A stretch of DNA of 45,045 bases from an uncultured SAR116 cluster alpha proteobacterium (GCA_902520885.1 CABYPW010000017.1:1-45045); one strand, 5' to 3'; shown: positions 18,057 to 27,793, counted from the first letter of the stretch. The notes: a model not told the origin generated them from the letters alone. Numbers and translations are program-made.

Positions 18057-19274
18057 CTAATCTTTATCTACGACAGAATTTGATAACAATTTCTCTGTCT
18101 TTTCAGGTGAATAACCAAGCAGTTCTTTGAGAACATACTCTGTATCCTCACCCAAGTTTGGCGCTGAATTTTTCGGTAATTCAGGCGCTTTTGAAAGATG
18201 AATTGGCGTGCGTGCGAAAACTGTGTCACCAACATCTTTATCTTTAATCGGCATAAGCATTCCTCGGGCTCTTACGTGTTTATCATTAAAAACCTCTTCA
18301 GCATTATATACAGGTCCAGTAGGAACACCGGCTGAGTTAAGTTTATCAACAACTTCGTCTCTATCAAAATTTGCAAGCCATTCTTCTATAATTGGTTGAA
18401 GTGTATCTGCATTTGCTGCTCTTTCGGTCCCACTTCGTGTTTCTGCTGTGTTCGCTAATTCTGGGCGATCCATTACTTCACATAAACGTGTCCAAATACG
18501 GTTATCAGGCACGTTAAGTGCGATATACCCGTTTTTAGTTTTATAGGCACCTCTTGGAAATACATTTTTTAAAATTCCTCGTTCTCCAATCTGCCCAGCC
18601 GAAGCATAAGAGGTAATCATAGCCTCATTTAAAGATAACATATTGTCAAACATGGCGGAGTCGACAAACTGACCTTCCCCCGTTTGGGTCCTCATGAATA
18701 GAGCTTGCATAATACCATAGGCTGTCGTTAATCCGCTATATACATCAGCCATTCCATAAATAGTCCATGATGGTGGTTTGTCCTTAAACCCAACAAGATT
18801 CATGATACCACTCATTGCTTCAGCAACAATATCAAACGTAGGACGCTTTGCGTAGGGGCCTAAATAGCCATCTAATTGTCCAAATCCAGAAATAGTTGCC
18901 CAGATCAGTTGAGGGTTATCTGTTTTTAAATCTTCATAGGATAGGCCAAGTTTTTTCATAGATCCAGGTCTCAGATTTTCAACTACAACGTCTGCTTTTT
19001 TTGCCAGGTCTTTAAATATTTCCTGCCCTTCACTAGTCGAAACGTCAAGTGCAAGGCTTTTTTTATTACGATTATAGCCTAGAAAACCAGCGGCCTTTTT
19101 ATTTCCATCTTTTTCAATGAAAGGTGGCATAGAACGTCTAGGGTCTCCTATTTTAGGGCGCTCAATTTTTATAACCTCGGCACCAGCATCAGCGAGTAAC
19201 ATAGTACAGTAAGGACCAGCCATATATTGCTCTAGCCCGATTACCCTAATACCCTCTAATGGTCTTTTGATCAT
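18057..19274 (-). CDS. Class III (CaiB/BaiF) CoA-transferase
   Basis: A 405-residue family III CoA-transferase. The start GIRVIGLEQYMAGPYCTMLLA and the following DAGAEVIKIERP are typical, as is the block VVENLRPGSMKKLGLSYEDL. The likely catalytic Asp is in DSAMFDNM, which forms the aspartyl-CoA intermediate in the family. It moves CoA between carboxylic acids; the acids are not predictable. Its ATG overlaps the thiolase TGA (ATGA at 19271-19274), showing translational coupling. A free-acid activation step coupled to thiolysis is plausible. Confidence 0.88.
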   Translation of the reverse strand: MIKRPLEGIRVIGLEQYMAGPYCTMLLADAGAEVIKIERPKIGDPRRSMPPFIEKDGNKKAAGFLGYNRNKKSLALDVSTSEGQEIFKDLAKKADVVVENLRPGSMKKLGLSYEDLKTDNPQLIWATISGFGQLDGYLGPYAKRPTFDIVAEAMSGIMNLVGFKDKPPSWTIYGMADVYSGLTTAYGIMQALFMRTQTGEGQFVDSAMFDNMLSLNEAMITSYASAGQIGERGILKNVFPRGAYKTKNGYIALNVPDNRIWTRLCEVMDRPELANTAETRSGTERAANADTLQPIIEEWLANFDRDEVVDKLNSAGVPTGPVYNAEEVFNDKHVRARGMLMPIKDKDVGDTVFARTPIHLSKAPELPKNSAPNLGEDTEYVLKELLGYSPEKTEKLLSNSVVDKD

Positions 19275-20527
19275 CTTTCACCTATCCATTCAACTAACGT
19301 GGAGGAGCCCATTCCTACGCCTACGCATAATGTTGCGAGCCCATAAAATGGCTTATCTTTTGGCATAACAGAAGCGCGTCTTTCCATTTCATGCATTAAA
19401 GATACAAGAATTCTAGCACCAGAACATCCTGTTGGGTGACCAAGGGCAATGGCACCACCGTTTACATTTGTTTTCTGTGGGTCCAAGTCTAATTCTTTTA
19501 TACAACCAATTGCTTGAGCGGCGAAGGCTTCATTTAATTCAAATAGACCAATATCATCTACGCTTAGGCCAAACCTCTTAAGCAATTTCTGCGTTGCAGG
19601 TACAGGCCCATATCCAAAATGACTTGGTGCAGTTCCTGCACTAGCTGACCCAAGCCATTTCAATTTTGGTTTAAATCCGTGATTGAGTGCGGCTTCTTGG
19701 TTGGCTAGTAACAAAGCAGCTGCTCCGTCATTTATTCCACTAGAGTTACCAGCAGTTACAGTACCATTTTTTTTGAAGGCAGCAGGTAATTTTGAAAGCC
19801 CCGCCATATCGATGGCAAGCTCATATCCTTCTTCAGTTTTATTATAACGAGGATGCTCATCTATATTTACTAAAACAGCATCGCCACGTCTTTGTTTTAC
19901 GGGTATTGCGCAAATCTCTTTCTCGAACTTTCCAGAATTTATTGCATCTATTGCCCTTCGATGACTTTCAAGTGCAAACGCATCTTGTTCTTCTCGGCTA
20001 ATTTGCATCTCTTCCGCAATTACTTCTGCTCCCTCGCCAAGGCTAATAATTGGGTAAAGTGCATCTAATGCTGGATTATTAAATCGCCAACCTACTGTAG
20101 TATCCCAGATTTTTGGCGGTTTAGTGGTGGGCACGCGTTCTGGCTTTAAGAATGACCATGGAGCTCTGCTCATGGACTCAACACCTGAGCCGATTGTGAA
20201 ATCACCTTCACCACAAGCGATGGTTTTTGCAGCAATATTCACAGCATCTAACGCAGAAGAGCAATTTCTATTTATAGTTACACCTGGAACCTCTTTTGGC
20301 ATACCGGACAGAAGAGCAGCCATGCGCGCAACATCTCTATTATCTTCCCCACCTTGATTTCCACAACCCGAAAAAACCTCTGTAAGTATGGATGGGTCAA
20401 GTCCAGTTTTTTTAATAAGGCCTTTGTAGGCATGTGCGAGCAAATCATCAGGACGTATAGATGATAAGGAGCCACCCATTTTTCCAATTGCTGTGCGAAC
20501 ACCGTCAATGATAACTACATCGCTCAT
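19271..20527 (-). CDS. Thiolase (acetyl-CoA acyltransferase)
   Basis: A 418-residue thiolase. NRNCSSALDAV contains the acyl-accepting Cys89; NGGAIALGHPTGCSGARI carries the catalytic His; LCVGVGMG near the C-terminus carries the second Cys. The size and the DEVFSGCGNQ-like segment (EVFSGCGNQGG) fit the FadA-type degradative group more than the biosynthetic one, but this is not certain. ATG 20527 is chosen because the family starts with DVVIIDGVRTAIG; the longer frame to 20581 adds a non-homologous leader. It is the first gene of the thiolase, CoA-transferase, cupin operon. Confidence 0.88.
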   Translation of the reverse strand: MSDVVIIDGVRTAIGKMGGSLSSIRPDDLLAHAYKGLIKKTGLDPSILTEVFSGCGNQGGEDNRDVARMAALLSGMPKEVPGVTINRNCSSALDAVNIAAKTIACGEGDFTIGSGVESMSRAPWSFLKPERVPTTKPPKIWDTTVGWRFNNPALDALYPIISLGEGAEVIAEEMQISREEQDAFALESHRRAIDAINSGKFEKEICAIPVKQRRGDAVLVNIDEHPRYNKTEEGYELAIDMAGLSKLPAAFKKNGTVTAGNSSGINDGAAALLLANQEAALNHGFKPKLKWLGSASAGTAPSHFGYGPVPATQKLLKRFGLSVDDIGLFELNEAFAAQAIGCIKELDLDPQKTNVNGGAIALGHPTGCSGARILVSLMHEMERRASVMPKDKPFYGLATLCVGVGMGSSTLVEWIGER

Positions 20528-20702
20528 GTGACTGTTTTTCCCCTTAAAAGACCCATTAAATATAAATATTACTAATAACAAATAAATTAAAAAAACAGTA
20601 ATTCATTTGAAACCACAATAAATTAGCTCAGAAAAACATAAAAATATAGCTAAAATGCGAAGATCTTGGTGTAATTATAACAAAAATGCAGGAACATAGG
20701 TG

Positions 20703-21713
20703 ATGATGAAGCAAGTTGAAATTAGTGAGCCGGGTGGGCCAGAAGTTTTAGTTTTGAAAGAAGCGAAGATAGTAGAACCAAAACCATTTGAGGTTTTAAT
20801 TAAGGTGGTTGCTGCCGGAGTAAATAGACCAGACATTGTTCAGAGACAAGGAAATTATAAACCACCTGAGGGCGCAAGTGAAATACCAGGCCTTGAGGTG
20901 TCAGGAATTATTACACAAGTGGGACATGATGTTAGAGGATACAATGTCGGTGATAAAGTATGTGCGCTCTTAACGGGAGGAGGGTATGCTGAGTATTGTT
21001 GCGCACCCGTCTCTCAAATTTTGCCAATTCCAGACGGGATCTCAATAGCTGATGCTTCGTGCATCCCAGAGACTTTTTTTACCGTATGGTCTAATCTTTT
21101 CATGAGTGCAAATTTAGTTGCCGGGGAAAAATGTTTAATTCATGGTGGTGCCAGTGGTATAGGAACGACTGCTATTCAACTCGCAAATTTATTTGGGGCA
21201 GAAGTTATAGCTACAGCAGGTTCAGACGAAAAAATACGTTCATGTTATCAGCTTGGAGCCAAATTTGCTATAAATTATAAAAGTCAAGATTTTGAAACTG
21301 AAATTAGTAAATTTACAAATAAAAATGGGGTAAATGTAATATTAGATATCATAGGTGGGGAATACCTAAATAAAAATATCTCCTGTTTGTCACAGTACGG
21401 TAGACTAATTCAAATTGCTTTTCAAAATGGTGTAAATGGAGAATTAAACTTAGCGAAAGTTATGTTTAAGAACCTGACTATAACCGGTTCCGCTTTGCGT
21501 CCAGCCTCAATAGAATTTAAGGCTGAAATAGCCCAACAGCTATATAAACATGTATGGCCTCTATTTACGCAGGGAAAGCTAAAAATTCCAATTTATCAAA
21601 GGTTTTCTATCTTTCAAGCAGCAGAAGCCCATAAATGCCTGGAAAAAGGTGAACATACAGGCAAGATTGTTCTAGATGTCATAAATGATGATGAGGAATC
21701 ATACTCTCTTTAA
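20703..21713 (+). CDS. Zinc-independent quinone oxidoreductase (PIG3/QOR type)
   Basis: A 336-residue medium-chain dehydrogenase of the quinone oxidoreductase group. GPEVLVLKE at the N-terminus, GVNRPDIVQRQGNY, and the NADPH-binding IHGGASGIGTTAIQLA are diagnostic. The zinc-ligand cysteines of alcohol dehydrogenases are absent. The family reduces quinones and reactive enones with NADPH. AGGA at 20690-20693 favours the ATG at 20703 (next ATG at 20706) over the GTG at 20700. Its last 15 bases overlap the end of the convergent glycosyltransferase gene, so the two mRNAs can pair at their ends. Confidence 0.87.
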   Translation: MMKQVEISEPGGPEVLVLKEAKIVEPKPFEVLIKVVAAGVNRPDIVQRQGNYKPPEGASEIPGLEVSGIITQVGHDVRGYNVGDKVCALLTGGGYAEYCCAPVSQILPIPDGISIADASCIPETFFTVWSNLFMSANLVAGEKCLIHGGASGIGTTAIQLANLFGAEVIATAGSDEKIRSCYQLGAKFAINYKSQDFETEISKFTNKNGVNVILDIIGGEYLNKNISCLSQYGRLIQIAFQNGVNGELNLAKVMFKNLTITGSALRPASIEFKAEIAQQLYKHVWPLFTQGKLKIPIYQRFSIFQAAEAHKCLEKGEHTGKIVLDVINDDEESYSL

Positions 21714-22763
21714 TAAAAATAAGCATATTTCATATAAGATGAGTATAACAAAAAGACATAATACAAGTATAGGCATATTGCTCTGAAAAATTATTGCACC
21801 AATACCGGTTATTGCAGGTAAAGCACAACAGCTAGCTCCAGCTATCGCATTAGGGATCCATATTTTATTTTGATTGGCATCGTTAAATTTTATTACTTTT
21901 GAAACAACCCTATACATAAAATTATGGAAGTGCCTGTCATCTGCAATTGAAAAGTTAGTATTCTTATCGAAGGTTCGGCGAATAAAAGAGCGCACTGTCT
22001 CATAGATGGGGTAACTAACAATAAGCAGGCTCGCGAACGAAGACACATTATAATTTCGCTCGGCTAACAAAATAGCCAAGACCGCAATAATACATCCTAA
22101 TAAATATGCGCCACCATCTCCAACAAAAAGAAATCCTCGTGGAAAATTAAAAATGAATAATCCTAATAAGCATGTAAAGAAGAACCAACTAAATTGCGTC
22201 AGTTCAGAATCTCCATTGTTAAAAGCAATGATACCGATGGAGGCAATCATGATTAAAGTAGCCCCAATTGATAATCCGTTTAATCCGTCAATTATATTTA
22301 TAGATTGAGCCATTAATGCAATTGAAAGTATTGTAATTATAAGGGCAATAAATTTGATGCTAAATAAATTATTTAGTAGTGGGATGCCATTGGCTGTTAA
22401 TTGCAGAGAAAATATCCATACTAGTGTCATTGCGCTAATAATACTTGCGCTAAGTCTAAAGAGCGGTGAAATTTTGTTTGAAATATCTTCTGTGATACCT
22501 GTTAAAAATACCGGTAGGCCGCCAATGAGAAAGCCGGCAGCAAATGGAATCTCAAACAAAATTGCTGTGACGATACCGGCTAATAATGAAAAACCACCAA
22601 TTCTTGGGACCAGATCTTTATGTATTTTCTGTGGGCCAACATTTGAGTCACTTGAATACTTTAAATGCCACTTTTTACTAGTCAAAATGATGAAACATGT
22701 AACTAAAACAGATAAAAATCCGTATAGATATGCCAATAGATTACTTTCTGTTACGAGTGTCAT
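21699..22763 (-). CDS. WecA/MraY-like polyprenyl-phosphate sugar-phosphate transferase
   Basis: A 354-residue polytopic membrane protein of glycosyltransferase family 4. KIHKDLVPRIGGF is the family's first cytoplasmic motif. NIIDGLNGLSIG carries the metal-binding Asp, and FVGDGGAYLLG and DDRHFHN complete the active site. Such enzymes attach a sugar 1-phosphate (GlcNAc in WecA) to undecaprenyl phosphate and so start O-antigen or other surface glycans. The ligase-like gene ends five bases before this start, so the pair forms one operon. The sugar is not readable from sequence. Confidence 0.87.
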   Translation of the reverse strand: MTLVTESNLLAYLYGFLSVLVTCFIILTSKKWHLKYSSDSNVGPQKIHKDLVPRIGGFSLLAGIVTAILFEIPFAAGFLIGGLPVFLTGITEDISNKISPLFRLSASIISAMTLVWIFSLQLTANGIPLLNNLFSIKFIALIITILSIALMAQSINIIDGLNGLSIGATLIMIASIGIIAFNNGDSELTQFSWFFFTCLLGLFIFNFPRGFLFVGDGGAYLLGCIIAVLAILLAERNYNVSSFASLLIVSYPIYETVRSFIRRTFDKNTNFSIADDRHFHNFMYRVVSKVIKFNDANQNKIWIPNAIAGASCCALPAITGIGAIIFQSNMPILVLCLFVILILYEICLFLLKRV

Positions 22764-22767
22764 TGAT

Positions 22768-24057
22768 TCATTCTTTTTTATTTATAGCTTTTTCTGGTGT
22801 AATGTTAGATGAGCATAATGATAAAGATATAGCGCTCCACATAAAGCAATTGTTCCATTGTCCGAATAAGTCACTAGAGGATGCTATGGGCCAAAATAAG
22901 CTAAGAGGAATAATAAATGCAATCGCAACAAAAACATTATCGGGATTTCGTTTTCTGGCTATATAGCAGAAAAATATAATCGAAATGAAGAATGTTGTGC
23001 CAGTTATAAGTCCGATTATACCAGTTTCTCCTGCCATCTGTATATAAAAATTATGTGGATGTGGATGACAGTCTAATTCTTGTCTATTCGAAATTATTTC
23101 TGGGCATAATTCTCTAAATGCTGCTGTACCAACACCTAATATTGGAGCCTGTTGGAACGCTACAATTCCAGGCATCATTGAACGGTAATATGGGCTATTA
23201 GTATGAACAGGTAATTGATCTACGAAAGTTGTCAAAAATCGGTCAGCCATTTCAGGTCTATTGTAGAATAAAAAAATTACTGCTGTAACTTCAATCGCGA
23301 TAAGAATTAAATATCTGTTCCATTTTGGACGCCACATTAAACCAGCTAGCATTCCCGCGCAGGCACGCAAAATAAAATTTATTCGTTCACCGGTTAAAAC
23401 GCTAAATATCAATGTTATTAGGGATAATAATGCTGCTATACTAGCAATATTATGGCGTGCTGAGACTGCGAGTGCTACCATTACTAAAAATGCAGGTAGG
23501 CCGACTTTCGCGAGATAGTTTCCAGAAGTAAGGTCGCCATAAGGCCAACTAAGGCGTTGGTTTACTTGACCAACAAAATATAGCTCTGCAGCTAAAATAA
23601 CACACATGACAAGCATTGCGATAGCTGTCGTGGATAGCATAGCGTATATAAGCCTTTTATCAGTGCCAAGCCAAAAAACGCATGCCATTGCAAATAATGG
23701 AAAGCGAAACCAAACAAAGGCCTCAGTTAATGCATAAAAAGGTATTTTAGAAAACGCAGCTGATATCAGACATACTAACCAAAAAACAAACGCTGCTTGC
23801 ACCCAAAATATGCGCAAAAATTTAGTCTGTTTTAATTTAATTGTGCGGACAATAAACCCTATACAAATAAGAGATATCCAAGCATCCGCAGGACTCCTCT
23901 CTATGAGTAAAATAAAAGGCCCTAATATCCAAAAAATGCGCCAGATACGCTCAAATTTAGACAATTCAGATAATGCGGCTAAACTATCATACCAAACCTG
24001 TCGCGCAGCATTTATGACAGAAGAAGGTCTACCTAATTTAGGAATATCATTAGTCAA
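22768..24057 (-). CDS. O-antigen ligase / Wzy-type polymerase family membrane protein
   Basis: A 429-residue membrane protein with about ten or more hydrophobic segments. Its large periplasmic loop is followed by HPHPHNFYIQMAGETGIIG, the conserved His-containing block of the Wzy_C/WaaL family, which polymerises or ligates lipid-linked O-antigen. Ligase and polymerase cannot be separated by sequence alone. The best start I see is TTG 24057; no in-frame ATG exists near it, and AGAGA lies about ten bases upstream. Its partner downstream is the WecA-like initiator. Confidence 0.75.
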   Translation of the reverse strand: MTNDIPKLGRPSSVINAARQVWYDSLAALSELSKFERIWRIFWILGPFILLIERSPADAWISLICIGFIVRTIKLKQTKFLRIFWVQAAFVFWLVCLISAAFSKIPFYALTEAFVWFRFPLFAMACVFWLGTDKRLIYAMLSTTAIAMLVMCVILAAELYFVGQVNQRLSWPYGDLTSGNYLAKVGLPAFLVMVALAVSARHNIASIAALLSLITLIFSVLTGERINFILRACAGMLAGLMWRPKWNRYLILIAIEVTAVIFLFYNRPEMADRFLTTFVDQLPVHTNSPYYRSMMPGIVAFQQAPILGVGTAAFRELCPEIISNRQELDCHPHPHNFYIQMAGETGIIGLITGTTFFISIIFFCYIARKRNPDNVFVAIAFIIPLSLFWPIASSSDLFGQWNNCFMWSAISLSLCSSNITPEKAINKKE

Positions 24058-24232
24058 AATATCATTTTCTCTATGGCGTACTATTCTAAAAAATAATAAT
24101 TTATCTGGTATAAATACTTACGGTATTTTTTTTTACAAGGAAAATATTATATTTCTTAATGGAGCCAAGTTATTTACCTTGTTTGTTATATGCAACTACG
24201 GGTAAAGGAATAAAATTTATGGAGAAAATTTC

Positions 24233-24712
24233 GTGACAGAGGTTACACTCACAGTTAATGGAAAAAAGTATACACAGGTTGTGTTTGATCATTTATTGCT
24301 TGCTGACTTCATAAGAGAAAAGCTTAAACTTACGGGGACACATATTGGGTGTGATACAAGTCAATGTGGTGCATGTGTGATTCATGTAGATGGAAAGTCT
24401 ATAAAATCTTGTACAATGTTAGCTGTTCAGGCTGACGGTCGTGATGTTTTAACAATTGAAGGTCTTGCAGATGGAGATGTGTTGCATCCTATGCAGAGAG
24501 CATTTCATGAAAACCATGGATTACAATGTGGGTTTTGTACTCCTGGCATGATTATGAGTGCAATTGAACTGATAAAGGGAAAACCTGATATAACTGATCA
24601 GGAAATTAGGCAAGGGCTAGAAGGTAATTTGTGTAGATGTACAGGTTACCAAAATATTGTTAAATCAATTCAAGAAGCAGCAAAAAATGAGAATAATTTA
24701 ACAAACAGGTAA
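24233..24712 (+). CDS. (2Fe-2S) subunit of a xanthine dehydrogenase/CO dehydrogenase-type enzyme
   Basis: A 159-residue protein with two 2Fe-2S clusters. CDTSQCGAC with a later SC forms the plant-ferredoxin-type cluster. QCGFCTPGM and [11 protein letters not shown] form the alpha-helical cluster next to the molybdopterin site. This is the CoxS/small subunit of the molybdenum hydroxylase family, which passes electrons from the Mo centre to FAD. It starts at GTG 24233 with GGAG eight bases upstream. The FAD subunit follows 32 bases later; the catalytic Mo subunit is not adjacent. Confidence 0.9.
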   Translation: MTEVTLTVNGKKYTQVVFDHLLLADFIREKLKLTGTHIGCDTSQCGACVIHVDGKSIKSCTMLAVQADGRDVLTIEGLADGDVLHPMQRAFHENHGLQCGFCTPGMIMSAIELIKGKPDITDQEIRQGLEGNLCRCTGYQNIVKSIQEAAKNENNLTNR

Positions 24713-24744
24713 TAAAAATCGATGTACAGTAATAGGAATTAAAT

Positions 24745-25545
24745 ATGTATTCATTTAACTACCTTAAGCCAGATTCTATTAAGGAGGCAGAAAGCCTTCT
24801 TTCTGGGGCGGATGATAACAAAGTGATTTCAGGCGGAATGACGTTACTGCCAACATTAAAACAGCGTTTAGCACGCATTGAAAATTTAATTGGTCTAGAA
24901 AAATGTGGGCTCGATAAAATTGTATTAAAAGAAGGGTTGTTGAATATTGGCGCGATGGTAACTCATTTTGATGTATCAAACTCTGCACTTGTAAAGACTG
25001 AAAATCCTGCTATCGCGCAACTTGCATCTCATATTGGCGATAGACAGGTTCGCAATCGTGGAACCATCGGCGGGTCTCTTGCGAATAATGACCCATCCGC
25101 ATGCTATCCAGCTGCCATATTAGCTATGTCAGGCACAATTCATACTACTAAACGTGATATAAAAGCAGAAAACTTCTTTGTTGATTTATTTGAAACTGCC
25201 TTAGAAGAGGATGAAATAATTACTTCAGTCAGTTTACCTAAACCAGAGAGAGCGGCCTATGAAAAATTTCCTAATCCAGCATCACGATATGCTATTGTTG
25301 GTATTTTTGTAGCAAAGTTTGACTCAGAGGTAAGAGTTGCTGTTACGGGTGCAGGAGAAGAAGGTGTATTTAGATGCCAGCAGATAGAAACGGCTTTATC
25401 TGCGCGGTTTCTACCAGAATCTTTATCTGAAATTAATATTTCTGCTGATGGGCTAATGAGTGATATACATGCTGAGGCAGATTATCGAGCGCATTTAATC
25501 GTAGAGTTGGCGAAGCGTGCTGTTGCAAAATCAATAGCAAGATAA
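24745..25545 (+). CDS. FAD-binding subunit of a xanthine dehydrogenase/CO dehydrogenase-type enzyme
   Basis: A 266-residue CoxM-like medium subunit. YLKPDSIKEAESLL opens it, VISGGMTLLP is the first FAD loop, and RNRGTIGGSLANNDPSACYP is the second, pyrophosphate-binding loop. Length is normal. It would take electrons from the 2Fe-2S subunit. In most operons a roughly 770-residue molybdopterin subunit lies between or beside these two; here the next gene is an MFS transporter. Either the large subunit is elsewhere in the genome or it was lost. Confidence 0.88.
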   Translation: MYSFNYLKPDSIKEAESLLSGADDNKVISGGMTLLPTLKQRLARIENLIGLEKCGLDKIVLKEGLLNIGAMVTHFDVSNSALVKTENPAIAQLASHIGDRQVRNRGTIGGSLANNDPSACYPAAILAMSGTIHTTKRDIKAENFFVDLFETALEEDEIITSVSLPKPERAAYEKFPNPASRYAIVGIFVAKFDSEVRVAVTGAGEEGVFRCQQIETALSARFLPESLSEINISADGLMSDIHAEADYRAHLIVELAKRAVAKSIAR

Positions 25546-25560
25546 CAAATATTTTCTTAT

Positions 25561-26763
25561 ATGTTTGAGCTATTTTACATACCAGCATTTAGGACTTTAT
25601 TTGCTGCGCAAATTATTGCCTTGATTGGGACTGGACTAACAACAATCGCATTGGCATTGCTTGCATTTGAGCTTGCTGGAAATCAAGCAGGTATCGTGCT
25701 AGGTACAGCGCTTGCTATAAAGATGATAGCATATGTTTTTATTTCCCCACTCATTACAGGTCTAATTGGGAATAATTATAAAAAACTTTATCTCATTGTA
25801 TTTGATCTAATGCGTGCATTCGCCGTAATCCTATTGTTTTTTGTTAACTCTATATGGCAAATTTATTTAATTATTTTTTGCCTTAATGCATTATCTGCTG
25901 GGTTTACTCCTATTTACCAGTCAGTAACTTCAGAGATTTTAAAAGAGGATAGTTTGTTTGTAAGGGGTTCCTCTTTATCTAGAGTGGCTTATAATCTGGA
26001 AAATATTTTAAGCCCCACTTTTGCTATATTGTTGCTTTCATTCATGAATTATTCATGGTTTTTCATAGGAAATACAATTTGTTTTTTACTCTCCGCATTA
26101 CTTATATCGGTTACTACTTTTCCAGAAATAGATGTAAAAAAAATGGAGTTTACTCCTATTTGGAAAAAGGCTATTGGTGGAATCGTTTTATTTCTTAGAA
26201 ACCGAAATTTGCTCGCAATATTAAGTTTAAATATGGTCATTGCTACATCTGGTGCAATGATACTTGTAAATAGTGTCACAATCATTCAGGGAATTTTTGG
26301 ACTATCAGAAAGCAAACTTGTTTTAGCAATGCTATATTATGGAATAGGTGCCGCTCTCTCTGCTATGATAGTTTTTATAATAAGTGCCATCTCAAATTAT
26401 AAACTCATTATGTTAGCAGGGGCATTCTTAACCGCATTAATTAGCCTAGGCTCTTCGTTCATTCAATCTTATGAAGCGCTTCTAATTTCATGGGCATGTT
26501 TTGGATTTTTATCAAGTCTTATCTTGGTGCCAATTGGCCAAATCTTAAGAGAAGAAACAGATATAAAAGATAGAACAGTAATTTTTGGTGCACAATTTAG
26601 CCTTTCACATGCCTGTTGGTTGATTGCTTACCCACTTATAGGGTTTTTGTTAGTATTTTTTGGTCTAAAGGCTAGTTTCATGATAATTTTTAGTATTGTG
26701 TTAGTTGCAACATTCACAGCATGGTTTTTATGGTATAGGCCAAAGGGTAAAATGTGCTTGTAA
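25561..26763 (+). CDS. MFS transporter
   Basis: A 400-residue membrane protein of the major facilitator superfamily, close in pattern to the MFS_3/enterobactin-exporter-like group: FRTLFAAQIIALIGTGLT at the N-terminus, an asymmetric loop around residues 70-85, and about twelve hydrophobic segments. It begins 15 bases after the FAD subunit and ends 15 bases before the next gene, with no good ribosome site, so it is probably co-translated in the same operon. Substrate unknown. Confidence 0.75.
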   Translation: MFELFYIPAFRTLFAAQIIALIGTGLTTIALALLAFELAGNQAGIVLGTALAIKMIAYVFISPLITGLIGNNYKKLYLIVFDLMRAFAVILLFFVNSIWQIYLIIFCLNALSAGFTPIYQSVTSEILKEDSLFVRGSSLSRVAYNLENILSPTFAILLLSFMNYSWFFIGNTICFLLSALLISVTTFPEIDVKKMEFTPIWKKAIGGIVLFLRNRNLLAILSLNMVIATSGAMILVNSVTIIQGIFGLSESKLVLAMLYYGIGAALSAMIVFIISAISNYKLIMLAGAFLTALISLGSSFIQSYEALLISWACFGFLSSLILVPIGQILREETDIKDRTVIFGAQFSLSHACWLIAYPLIGFLLVFFGLKASFMIIFSIVLVATFTAWFLWYRPKGKMCL

Positions 26764-26778
26764 TCAAGAGAGAAACTT

Positions 26779-27762
26779 ATGAAATTTTCAATCGCTTGTG
26801 TGGCTACAGATAGAAGCCGTCCCATACAAAACGGAGATGTAAAATCAAATAAATATGAATTTGATTTTCATTTTGGGGAACCTGAAGAACTTTTTAGAAT
26901 TGCGTTACAGGAAGCAAGATATGATATCACAGAACTATCGATGGGAAGCCATATAACAAAGACTGCGAGAGGGGATACCGAATATATTGGTATTCCTGTT
27001 TTTCCATCACGGTCGTTTAGGCATTCAGGGATTTTTATTCGTTCCGACAGAGGCATAAATTCTCTCGCAGATTTAAAGGGAATGCGCGTTGGTGTACCAG
27101 AATTTCAGCAGACTGCAGGTATTTGGTTGCGTGGGATGATGGCTGATGAATATGGAGTAAAAAGTGAAGAGATATCATGGAAGGTAGGTGCATTGAACAG
27201 CCCAGGTCCCGGTGAGCGAATGAAAATTACGCTTCCAGAGCATATGGATGTACAATCAATTAAAAAAGATGATTGCCTTGATAAGCTTATCCGTAAAGGT
27301 GAAATCGACGCTATTTTCTCTCCAAGGGAGCCCAATAGCTTACTAGACCCAGACGCACCAGTGATACGTATTTATGATAACGTAGGTGCAGCAGAACGCG
27401 ATTATTGCAGAAGAACAGGTTTTTTCCCAATAATGCATTGTCTGGCAGTCAAGAAAACGCTCCTATCAAACTACCCTGATTTACCAGAACACCTGTTTCA
27501 ATTATTTGTGAGAGCAAAAGAATTTAGCTTACATGAGTTATCATTAGGAAACGTGCTCCGTGTTTCGCTACCATGGGTACATGAGCTACAAAAAGAGCTC
27601 ACTAATTTAATGGGGGGCAATCCTTGGCCATACGGCTTATCTGCTAATCATGAGGAAATAACTGCCCTGATACGATATGCTGTAATGGATGGTATTGCTA
27701 TTAAGTCTGTGCAAGCTGAGGATTTATTTCACCCTGAAACACACTCTCTTTTGGACAGGTGA
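26779..27762 (+). CDS. 4,5-dihydroxyphthalate-decarboxylase-like protein (periplasmic-binding-protein fold)
   Basis: A 327-residue protein without signal peptide. YDITELSMGSHI, FRHSGIFIR, LKGMRVGVPEFQQTAGIWLRG and DDEYGV-type segments (ADEYGVKSEEI) resemble the Pht5 4,5-dihydroxyphthalate decarboxylase group, cytoplasmic enzymes built on an SsuA/NMT1 binding-protein fold. The true substrate is unknown, as many proteins carry this label by similarity only. Co-location with hydroxylase subunits and a transporter fits breakdown of an aromatic or heterocyclic acid; that is inference. Confidence 0.7.
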   Translation: MKFSIACVATDRSRPIQNGDVKSNKYEFDFHFGEPEELFRIALQEARYDITELSMGSHITKTARGDTEYIGIPVFPSRSFRHSGIFIRSDRGINSLADLKGMRVGVPEFQQTAGIWLRGMMADEYGVKSEEISWKVGALNSPGPGERMKITLPEHMDVQSIKKDDCLDKLIRKGEIDAIFSPREPNSLLDPDAPVIRIYDNVGAAERDYCRRTGFFPIMHCLAVKKTLLSNYPDLPEHLFQLFVRAKEFSLHELSLGNVLRVSLPWVHELQKELTNLMGGNPWPYGLSANHEEITALIRYAVMDGIAIKSVQAEDLFHPETHSLLDR

Positions 27763-27793
27763 GTATAAAATGGTTATTTAGATGAAAGTTAAC

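Noticed and set aside
20700-20702. GTG as start of the quinone oxidoreductase
   Set aside because: AGGA at 20690-20693 is better spaced to the ATG at 20703, and family alignment starts at Lys-Gln after the two ATG codons.
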